This document shows positions 7,701 through 14,599 of a DNA stretch of 18,034 bases, piece after piece. Each line of letters opens with the position of its first letter. Positions within the stretch are counted from its first letter, which is position 1. The translations under genes were made by a program, and so were the position numbers. Under the pieces are notes generated by a model. The model was not told where the DNA came from. It did no database searches and worked only from the letters and a program-made list of their open reading frames with translations. The DNA lies in assembly GCA_019057735.1 (NCBI GenBank), contig JAHLWV010000019.1, positions 1 through 18,034 on the forward strand, in the 5' to 3' direction. This DNA comes from Promethearchaeota archaeon. GTDB taxonomy: Archaea > Asgardarchaeota > Lokiarchaeia > Sigynarchaeales > SOKP01.

Positions 7701-7725
7701 TAAAAAATAAAAAATAAAAAATAAA
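7701..7725 (+). repeat. Seven-base tandem repeat (TAAAAAA) ending at a start codon
   Basis: T residues at 7701, 7708, 7715 and 7722 mark three full copies of TAAAAAA and a partial fourth that runs directly into the ATG at 7726. No Shine-Dalgarno is present. About 25 bases upstream the unusual GC patch CTCCCGGGGGGT (7663-7675) joins TTTAAATA, a possible TATA box. Copy number changes would alter leader length but not the reading frame. Confidence 0.6.
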
Positions 7726-8910
7726 ATGATTTCTGCACAAAGGATAAATAATGAATTTGTAGGTCCAAGAGCGTTATTTGATCAAACTTATATCCCACCT
7801 AAAATATTACATCGAAAAACAGAAGAAAAATCGCTTTATTCAATTCTTAAAGATTCAATATACGATGATTTTCAACTAAATATATTATTTTCAGGTTTAC
7901 AAGGAATTGGGAAAAAAGTCATTGTAAACAAGGTCTTGAACGACATATCTACTTTAAATACTGAACTTATAAAAATCCAAATTGATTGTTCTGAAAAAAA
8001 TGTGGAAGAGATTTTAGTTTCGTTAATAGCTGAAATTGGAAGCAGAAAGAACATCAATTTTGATTATAAATCGTTCCTAAATTCCTCTATCTCGGATTTA
8101 TGGAACTTGTTTAAACTAGTATGTAGAAAAGTAGACCATAATATCACCCTAGTGTTTAATAACATTGAACACATACAACCAGAGGCTTTTAAAAAATTTT
8201 TAAAATACGGCAAAGAAAACAAAATTAATGTAATATCTACGGGTAATCAAGTTTTAAGATCCTCCACCCTGGAAATTTTGAGCGAATTTGACTTTAAGAA
8301 GAAATTAGACTACTTTTCATTCTCCGAGCTTAACGATATTATAAAGCAAAGAATTTCTTTGGCGTTCTTCAATGAGATCGATAAAGAGTTAATAGATTTA
8401 ATTACTGACTTAATTTTCGAACACCATGTACCTGTTCCAGGAAAAGGGATTGAAATTTTAAGAGACCTTTATCCTGTTTTAAATCAAAAAATGACTTTAA
8501 AAAAGTTCGAAATTTATGACATACTTCAAAACCAATTTGACACGCTTCAAATTACAGATGAATTCAGTATGATAAGCTATATCTCAGAATCAGATCTGTT
8601 AAACCTAATTTTTCTGGATAATTTATCTAATTATTTTCTAAAAAATGCAAATCTTTATATAACCATCAAGGAATTAAGAGAACTATATTATGTAACTTGT
8701 GAATCAATAGATTTTGAAAAGGATATAGAGGAATTTAAACGTTTAATCGTTAATTTGCGCAATATAGGGATAATAAACGCTTCAAAAAAAAATTGTGTAA
8801 ATAATTTTCGATACTTTAACGACAATGTTTTGAATTATGATAATTTCTTTATGGTTATAAACCCAAAGCAACTAAAGCCTATCATGGATGCGATTTTCAC
8901 CAAACACTAA
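7726..8910 (+). CDS. Orc1/Cdc6-like protein with degenerate Walker A and B
   Basis: A 394-residue protein with the Orc1/Cdc6 layout: YIPPKILHRKTEE at 22-34 (family: YxPxxLPHRExE), a P-loop region, a sensor 1-like STGN at 171-174, FSFSELNDIIKQRISLAF at 197-214 (family: YxxxEL..IL..R...AF), and a probable winged helix from about 285. The catalytic sites are altered. Walker A is G57-LQGIG-K63-K64, with Lys where Ser or Thr belongs. Walker B is LVFNNIEHI, with Asn145-Asn146 where the family has Asp-Glu. Sensor 2, normally GxxR, is GKGIE. It may still bind a nucleotide but is unlikely to hydrolyse ATP. It is followed by a T11 terminator and smc. A regulatory or origin-marking role is inference. 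Confidence 0.7.
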   Translation: MISAQRINNEFVGPRALFDQTYIPPKILHRKTEEKSLYSILKDSIYDDFQLNILFSGLQGIGKKVIVNKVLNDISTLNTELIKIQIDCSEKNVEEILVSLIAEIGSRKNINFDYKSFLNSSISDLWNLFKLVCRKVDHNITLVFNNIEHIQPEAFKKFLKYGKENKINVISTGNQVLRSSTLEILSEFDFKKKLDYFSFSELNDIIKQRISLAFFNEIDKELIDLITDLIFEHHVPVPGKGIEILRDLYPVLNQKMTLKKFEIYDILQNQFDTLQITDEFSMISYISESDLLNLIFLDNLSNYFLKNANLYITIKELRELYYVTCESIDFEKDIEEFKRLIVNLRNIGIINASKKNCVNNFRYFNDNVLNYDNFFMVINPKQLKPIMDAIFTKH

Positions 8911-8921
8911 TTTTTTTTTTT
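8911..8921 (+). terminator. T11 tract after the Orc1/Cdc6-like gene
   Basis: Eleven consecutive T residues follow the TAA directly, the classic archaeal oligo-T termination signal. It separates the Orc1/Cdc6-like gene from the smc operon. Confidence 0.7.
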
Positions 8922-9004
8922 AATTAAAGAACTTCAATATTGCCTTAAATTGCATAGATTCAACAATAAATTAAAAACGAGAATCCGAACATTCATATCC
9001 CGAG

Positions 9005-9014
9005 CATATAAATA
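9005..9014 (+). promoter_or_regulatory. TATA box of the smc-scpA-scpB operon
   Basis: CATATAAATA fits the archaeal TATA consensus and lies about 60 bases before the TTG start of smc. Transcription would begin near 9035. The short leader then carries ATG at 9044 and an eight-codon frame (MNEMAIQI) whose TGA at 9068-9070 overlaps the smc TTG at 9067-9069. Confidence 0.5.
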
Positions 9015-9066
9015 GATGAAATCATACTTTATTTTATAAAAGAATGAATGAAATGGCGATTCAAAT

Positions 9067-12000
9067 TTGACTTATATCAAAAAAATTTCTATGACCGGAT
9101 TTAAATCATTCGGTGACAGAACTGTTACTCTTAGACTTTCAAGCGGTTTTACTTGTATTGTAGGCCCTAATGGGGCGGGTAAATCTAATATTATCGACGC
9201 TTTAACATTTGCGCTAGGTAGACTGAGCAAAAAAACTATGAGGGCTAAGAGTCTTGAAGATTTGATTTTTGCGGGAGCCCGAGGTAAAAACCCTTCAAAT
9301 AGAGCTTCGGTTACATTATATTTCGATAACTCTGATGAAATTTTTCCAGGTGGAACGGAAACATTTGAAGTTACTCGAACAATTCAACGAGGTGGGGGTG
9401 GAGGATATAAAATGAACGGTAAAAAATCCACTAGAACTCAGATTCTTAATGCTCTTGCAGCTGCCAATGTAGATCCTGATGGAAGTAATCAATTCGTTCT
9501 GCAAGGGAAAATAGTAGAATTAACTCACATGAACCCAGTAACCCGTAGAATATTTATAGAAGAACTTATTGGCCTACAGAAATACGATGAGATGAAGGAT
9601 GGAACTATGAAGGAATTAGAAAAAGCTGAAAGAGATCTAGGCCAATTTGAAGCAATTTTCAAAGAAGTTTCTTCTCAATTAAAAAAAGTAGAAAAAGAAA
9701 AGAATGATGCTTTGGCATGGAAAGAGTTAGATGAACAAATAAACTTATACAACGCTCAATTGATAGCACTAAAGATAGAGAAATTAAGGAACGAAGAAAA
9801 TGATCTAGAAAAAAGCATTGAAGAATCTACTACAATCTTAGAAGAATTAAAAGAAAAATTAACAAGGCAAGACGATATTTTAAAACAAGAATCATTAGTT
9901 ATGGAAAATATTCAAAAAACTATAACTGAAAAAGAAAAAGAAAGGGAAATAATCAATGAAAAAATTACTCATCTTAAAACGCAACAATCTTCAAATCAAA
10001 CGTCTTTAACCCTCGCAAATAAGTCAGTTGAAAAAATTTCTCAAGAGATTAATACTTTGGAAAAATTACAGATGGTTCTTGATGAAAGTCAAACATTTGA
10101 CTCTTTAATTGAATCAGAAAGGAAGGTTGTAGCAGATACCGAGAGTCAAATTGAAGCGGCAAAAGCAGAAATAGAAAGTAAACACCAAAAACAAGCTGAT
10201 ATTGATGCAAAAATTAAAGATCAAAACGATGTAAAAACAGGATTTAATGGAGAAATTTCCATTGTTAAGCAGAAAATTTCATCGAATAAGGCTCAAATTA
10301 AAATTCTGAAAGAAAATATTAAAAAAAACGAAGGAAAAAAACAGAAATTAGAACTAGATCTTAGTAAATTAAAAGGAGAATCTGAAAGCATTGAAGATGC
10401 GATAGCCAATACAAAAAATGAAGCGGAAGCTACAAGAAAAGAAATTAATGACTTAAATATAAAAATTTCAAAAGAGAACGAAAATCAACAAGATCTAGAG
10501 AAAGTTATTATAACTTTACAGAAAGATAAGAACGAACTTAATTCAAAGTCTGCAGATTTTAAATCTATGTTGTCGTCTCTAACTACAGAGATTAAGATGA
10601 ACACCGATAGGATAGAGACGTTGAACTCAGATAAAATTAAAACTGAAGAAAAAATCAAAGAATTAAGTAAAGGGAAAGACACAGAAGAGGCATTAAAAGA
10701 GCTTTTAAAGGAAAAAGACGCGCTAACTAACGAGATAAATAGTTATCGACAACAATTAAAAGATGAAGATTCTATTTATAGAAAAAATGAACAAGATTTA
10801 GAATTATTGTTGATGAAACAAGATTCTATTGAATCAGAAATTAATGATAACAAAACAAAAATTGATAATATTAATACGAGGTCAAATCTATTAAAAAAAG
10901 AATTGACAAATCTTGAGAGAGAAAAACAAGATTTAGAATTAAAATCGTCAACTCTGAACGCAAATTTAACCAAAATTAGCTCTGAATCAGAAGTGCTAAA
11001 TAAAAAAGAAGATAATATTCAAAGACGGTTAGGAGAGCTAACAACTGAGAAAAATAATTTGTTAGCTAAAATAGAAAATACAGAAAAAGAATACGAAAGA
11101 AATACCGAAGATATAACCGGAATCCTCCAAATACTGAACATGCTAACTCAGAATATCAATATATCCGTCGAATCTATCAAGAGTAACATTCAACAGTCTA
11201 ACGCTGAGGCAATTGATACATCAGCGGTCAACTTTAAACAATTTGTCCTTGACATTATCGATATTATGAAGACGATTGAAGACGTAAGCTCTGAGGCAGA
11301 AACAGAAGCTGAACAGAAACCAGAGGATGCTGAAGTGTCTGAAACTCTTAAGTCAATACTTCAGACATTAACTCTTTTTACTGAAAATGTTGACACCACG
11401 ATAGATCAGTTAATTGATTCTGTAAAGGAAACTGCTGATGTAGAGATTCAACAATCTACATCAACATTTGATAGCTTCGTCCAAGATTTAATGGAAATTC
11501 TTGAGAATGTATACTTATCATTGCGAAAACTCACTATGTCAAAATCCCAAGAGCAGTATAAACAGCTTGAAGAGATTACTGAAAATATTGCATCTCAAAA
11601 TGGTGATCTAAACATAATTGAGAATGATTTGACCAGGATAAATACTCAAGAAAAGCATGATTCGGACGATTTATCAGTTACTAGTAAGAGATTAGAAGAA
11701 GTTAATAAGAGAATCACCGAATTACTTGAAAAAATCGAAAAATCTGAAGCTGAGGTTAAACAAAGGAATACCGTAATAGGAGAAAAACAAAAAGAAAATT
11801 TTAATGAAGAAATAAACAATTTAAAACAACTTAAAGAGGACTATTGGGATAAAGTTTCTACCATCAAGAAAAATATAGAAGTAAAACAGCAAGGACTAGA
11901 CGATCTGCAAAAGAAACTTCAAGAATTGCATGGAATACAAAATTTTTATGAAAAAATCATTGATATTGAAAATAATATACAAGAATTAAATTCAAATATA

Positions 12001-13536
12001 GAAAATAAGAAAAATACCATAATTAACACTGAAGAAAGCATTAAAAATCTCAATTTAGAACAAGAAGCTTTAACATTAAAAATTGATTCTCACACTTTAG
12101 AAAAGAATAAGTTTTGGGAGAATACAGAAAAGTTAAGAACTCATATTGGTGACCAAAACAAAAAATTAGAAAGTACAATGGATAACCTAAGGGCACTTGA
12201 AAATGTTATGATGGTTATCAATTCAATTGAAGAATTAGCTAAGGAAAACTTGGAAGCTAACGCAAATATTAAAACTTGTGCTCAAGACATGGAGGGTTTT
12301 AATACCCAAGTAGAAGAGGTGCAAAAGAAAGTCAATGAAATCCAATTAGTCATAGATGCTTTAAGAGAAGATAAAAACAAAGAGTTGGAAGCCCAAAAAA
12401 AAGTTCAAAAAGAATTAAATAAATTAAATAAAGATCTTCAAAAAATACAAGCAAAATTAAACGAATTAAATAAAAATAAAGAACGAGAACAAAAAATAAA
12501 ATCTCTTAACCAAGACATCAAAGAAACTGAGAAACAAATAGAATTAATAGTAAATGATATTGAAACCATTGAAACTGAATTAAAGCAAGAAGAAGACGAA
12601 AAGAATGTAAAACAGGAAGAAATTAATAAGCAGATTCAAGGAAAAGATATATCCTGGCAAAAACAAAAAAATTATCAGAAAGTAATAAACGACCTACGCT
12701 CTGATCTTTCCATGCAAAATGCAAAACTAAACAATTTTGAATCAAAAAAGATTATTACTACCGATCAGATAGAAACCCTTTATCAGAGATCGAAGGATTA
12801 CGGCGCTTTGCCAGTAGTGACTGACGAACTCTCAGAATCCGGATTACAATCAGATATTTCTACAGCTTCTAACAAGAAAAAAGCTTTGGAACCAGTTAAC
12901 TTGAAAGCCATTACGCAATATGATACTGTAAAAGAGCGGTTTGACGAAATAGATATGAGAAGGCAAACGATACAACGCGAAAGAAAAGCAATTCTCGATG
13001 CTATTGAAAAAATCGACCTGGAAAAAACTCGAACATTTATGAAGGCTTACCACGAAATTAATCGTGAGTTTGCTCGCATATTTCAGAAGCTTTCACCGGG
13101 GGGATCTGCAAAAATGATTCTCGATAGACCAGATAAACCTTTTGAAGGAGGATGTAGTATCGAAGCTAGACCTCGTGGGAAGCGTATTTCCAGTTTAGAA
13201 ATATTGAGTGGCGGAGAAAAAACTCTCGTTGCTTTGTCATTTATTTTTGCGGTCCAAGAATTTTATCCTGCGCCATTTTATATTATGGACGAGATTGATG
13301 CCGCCTTGGATGGTCCCAATGTTCATAGAGTAAGTATGGTAATTAAAGAATTTGCCAGACAAGCACAATTCTTGGTGATAAGTCATCGAGAAGAGAATAT
13401 TGTCAACGCAGATCGTATATATGGTGTTACCATGCAACAAAGCGGAATTACCGACATCTTTAGTGTTGATTTAGAAGAAGAAGCTAAAAGGTTACTCGAA
13501 CTTCCGGATGTGCCCCCTACTATTGAAGAAAATTAA
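9067..13536 (+). CDS. smc: SMC condensin ATPase, extra long, without a canonical hinge
   Basis: A 1489-residue SMC; archaeal members are usually about 1150-1200. The head is intact. It has Walker A GPNGAGKS at 33-40, a Q-loop block (QFVLQGKIVELTHMNPVTRR), signature LSGGE at 1380-1384, Walker B FYIMDEID with Asp1408-Glu1409, and a D-loop after it. Two coiled-coil arms of about 510 residues each (roughly 170-680 and 826-1335) flank a centre at 683-825. That centre has none of the glycine-rich hinge motifs and no CxxC zinc hook; it holds two helical repeats around an acidic linker. The TTG start gives MTYIKKISMTGFKSFG, as the family expects, though without a Shine-Dalgarno. With ScpA and ScpB it forms a DNA loop-extruding condensin for chromosome segregation. 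The three genes are in one operon. Confidence 0.95.
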   Translation: MTYIKKISMTGFKSFGDRTVTLRLSSGFTCIVGPNGAGKSNIIDALTFALGRLSKKTMRAKSLEDLIFAGARGKNPSNRASVTLYFDNSDEIFPGGTETFEVTRTIQRGGGGGYKMNGKKSTRTQILNALAAANVDPDGSNQFVLQGKIVELTHMNPVTRRIFIEELIGLQKYDEMKDGTMKELEKAERDLGQFEAIFKEVSSQLKKVEKEKNDALAWKELDEQINLYNAQLIALKIEKLRNEENDLEKSIEESTTILEELKEKLTRQDDILKQESLVMENIQKTITEKEKEREIINEKITHLKTQQSSNQTSLTLANKSVEKISQEINTLEKLQMVLDESQTFDSLIESERKVVADTESQIEAAKAEIESKHQKQADIDAKIKDQNDVKTGFNGEISIVKQKISSNKAQIKILKENIKKNEGKKQKLELDLSKLKGESESIEDAIANTKNEAEATRKEINDLNIKISKENENQQDLEKVIITLQKDKNELNSKSADFKSMLSSLTTEIKMNTDRIETLNSDKIKTEEKIKELSKGKDTEEALKELLKEKDALTNEINSYRQQLKDEDSIYRKNEQDLELLLMKQDSIESEINDNKTKIDNINTRSNLLKKELTNLEREKQDLELKSSTLNANLTKISSESEVLNKKEDNIQRRLGELTTEKNNLLAKIENTEKEYERNTEDITGILQILNMLTQNINISVESIKSNIQQSNAEAIDTSAVNFKQFVLDIIDIMKTIEDVSSEAETEAEQKPEDAEVSETLKSILQTLTLFTENVDTTIDQLIDSVKETADVEIQQSTSTFDSFVQDLMEILENVYLSLRKLTMSKSQEQYKQLEEITENIASQNGDLNIIENDLTRINTQEKHDSDDLSVTSKRLEEVNKRITELLEKIEKSEAEVKQRNTVIGEKQKENFNEEINNLKQLKEDYWDKVSTIKKNIEVKQQGLDDLQKKLQELHGIQNFYEKIIDIENNIQELNSNIENKKNTIINTEESIKNLNLEQEALTLKIDSHTLEKNKFWENTEKLRTHIGDQNKKLESTMDNLRALENVMMVINSIEELAKENLEANANIKTCAQDMEGFNTQVEEVQKKVNEIQLVIDALREDKNKELEAQKKVQKELNKLNKDLQKIQAKLNELNKNKEREQKIKSLNQDIKETEKQIELIVNDIETIETELKQEEDEKNVKQEEINKQIQGKDISWQKQKNYQKVINDLRSDLSMQNAKLNNFESKKIITTDQIETLYQRSKDYGALPVVTDELSESGLQSDISTASNKKKALEPVNLKAITQYDTVKERFDEIDMRRQTIQRERKAILDAIEKIDLEKTRTFMKAYHEINREFARIFQKLSPGGSAKMILDRPDKPFEGGCSIEARPRGKRISSLEILSGGEKTLVALSFIFAVQEFYPAPFYIMDEIDAALDGPNVHRVSMVIKEFARQAQFLVISHREENIVNADRIYGVTMQQSGITDIFSVDLEEEAKRLLELPDVPPTIEEN
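11107..11535 (+). repeat. Tandem 78-residue helical repeat replacing the SMC hinge
   Basis: Residues 683-740 and 761-818 of the SMC align without gaps at an offset of 78. The segments ILQILNMLTQN (686-696) and ILQTLTLFTEN (764-774) match, as do FKQFVLDIIDI (723-733) and FDSFVQDLMEI (801-811). Between them lies an acidic, probably disordered linker (741-759, rich in Glu, Ala and Ser). The linker falls at the exact midpoint of the 1489-residue chain (745), where a hinge belongs. The DNA copies are diverged, so this is an old duplication. Confidence 0.7.
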
Positions 13537-13551
13537 TAATTATAAGTTTAT

Positions 13552-13565
13552 GGTGAATAATCGTT
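13552..13565 (+). promoter_or_regulatory. Shine-Dalgarno and non-standard start of scpA
   Basis: GGTGA at 13552-13556, complementary to the 16S 3' end, is followed six bases later by GTT at 13563. In the scpA frame a TGA at 13554 closes everything upstream, and no ATG, GTG or TTG occurs between it and ATG 13746. ATA (13557) and ATC (13560) are the other candidates. A GTG inside the Shine-Dalgarno opens a seven-codon frame ending in GA-AAA-TAA; a +1 slip there would also enter scpA. Confidence 0.5.
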
Positions 13566-14567
13566 CCAGAAAATAAGAGTGAAGGAAAAAAATACAACTT
13601 CAATGAATGGTCTGTAAAACAAATCCGAGAATTTGCACGTAAAAACAACATAAAAATACCGTCTAAATCAAAAAAGAATGAAATTATTAAACTTATAGAG
13701 AAGATCGCTTCACATCCAGAATTTGTAGACCGAACTCAAGATAATATGGATGTTGAAGTGATGGAAGAAGAGTTAGTCGCCGGTGAGGAAGACGATCCCG
13801 CCTTATTGCATAAAGAAAAACTCGAGTTAAAGTTCTGGCAGAAACCACCTTTTTCAAGCCTTCTAGATCCCGAAGTTGCGAAGGAATCAAATGTTGCTTT
13901 TTACGATCTAGCATCTTTAGTTGATAAATTTTTCAATAATATGCTTGATGAAGACTTTATTAATTATAAGATTGCAGGAATAGCGCTTAAAACTTCGGCA
14001 GTATTACATCATTACAAAATCTCTAGCATAATACGGGATGAAGAACAGATTCAGAAAAAGGAAGAATTGGCGCAATTTAGAGCAAGACACGGTAGATCAA
14101 TACCCAAATCTTTACCACAACCTATTCAACCTAAAATGTTAATCTCCACTAAAGACGAATTATTTGACGCTATGAGATCTGCAATTATTGAGACTATGCA
14201 AAAAAAAGAAAAACTAAAAAGGCGAAGAATGAGACGGGATGAATTAAAAGAACAGCGAATTCAAAAAAAATCTAAAGCACAACTGCCAAAAGAACTTTTA
14301 AAACACATTAGCGGGAAGGAGCAAACTGTAGAAGAGTTACACAACGCTTGGTTTAACAGAATAAAAACTAAAATAAAACTCGATGATAAAGAGACCTCTT
14401 TTTATGACATGGCAGAAATTATTAACATTGAAGAAAAAAGCGACATTGGTAAGAAGTTCGCTTTTGTTCGCATGTTTTTAGCTTTAATGTTCCTCTCAAC
14501 AGGTAATAAGTTAGAACTATTTCAAGACGAAGATTTTAAAGATTTCTCAATAAATTTAAAAAGTTAA
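13563..14567 (+). CDS. scpA: ScpA kleisin subunit with N-terminal SAP-like domain
   Basis: The frame codes well upstream of its first ATG (13746, residue 62). Taken from GTT 13563 it gives 334 residues opening MPENKSEGKK, if the start is read as Met. Residues 16-46, from WSVKQIREFARKN to KKNEIIKLIE, match the two helices and the turn of a SAP-type DNA-binding domain. The kleisin part follows: DPEV...FYDLASLVDKFF, then YKIAGIALKTSAVLHHYK, a basic middle (rich in Lys and Arg, near 195-235), and the C-terminal winged helix ending FLALMFLSTGNKLELFQ, which binds the SMC head. ScpA bridges the two SMC heads. It lies 26 bases after smc. The ScpA call is firm, the SAP call good, the exact start open. 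Confidence 0.85.
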   Translation, partial: VPENKSEGKKYNFNEWSVKQIREFARKNNIKIPSKSKKNEIIKLIEKIASHPEFVDRTQDNMDVEVMEEELVAGEEDDPALLHKEKLELKFWQKPPFSSLLDPEVAKESNVAFYDLASLVDKFFNNMLDEDFINYKIAGIALKTSAVLHHYKISSIIRDEEQIQKKEELAQFRARHGRSIPKSLPQPIQPKMLISTKDELFDAMRSAIIETMQKKEKLKRRRMRRDELKEQRIQKKSKAQLPKELLKHISGKEQTVEELHNAWFNRIKTKIKLDDKETSFYDMAEIINIEEKSDIGKKFAFVRMFLALMFLSTGNKLELFQDEDFKDFSINLKS

Positions 14568-14585
14568 ATTACAATCCTAATTTTT

Positions 14586-14599
14586 GGTGATAGAAACTG
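14586..14599 (+). promoter_or_regulatory. Shine-Dalgarno and CTG start of scpB
   Basis: GGTGAT at 14586-14591 is a perfect six-base match to the anti-Shine-Dalgarno, and CTG at 14597 follows at an ideal distance. In-frame TGA and TAG (14588, 14591) close the frame upstream, and no ATG, GTG or TTG occurs in frame before 15143. As at scpA, the GTG inside the Shine-Dalgarno opens a seven-codon frame ending in GA-AAA-TAA. Confidence 0.55.

Noticed and set aside
7701..7725. CRISPR or satellite array at the heptamer repeat
   Set aside because: The unit is seven bases without spacers and only about 25 bases long.
9067..13536. Rad50-type zinc hook or MukB-type protein
   Set aside because: No CxxC occurs in the central region, the heads are typical of SMC, and ScpA and ScpB follow.
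13746..13748. ATG 13746 as the start of scpA
   Set aside because: The same frame codes a convincing SAP-like domain for 61 residues upstream and has a Shine-Dalgarno at its beginning.
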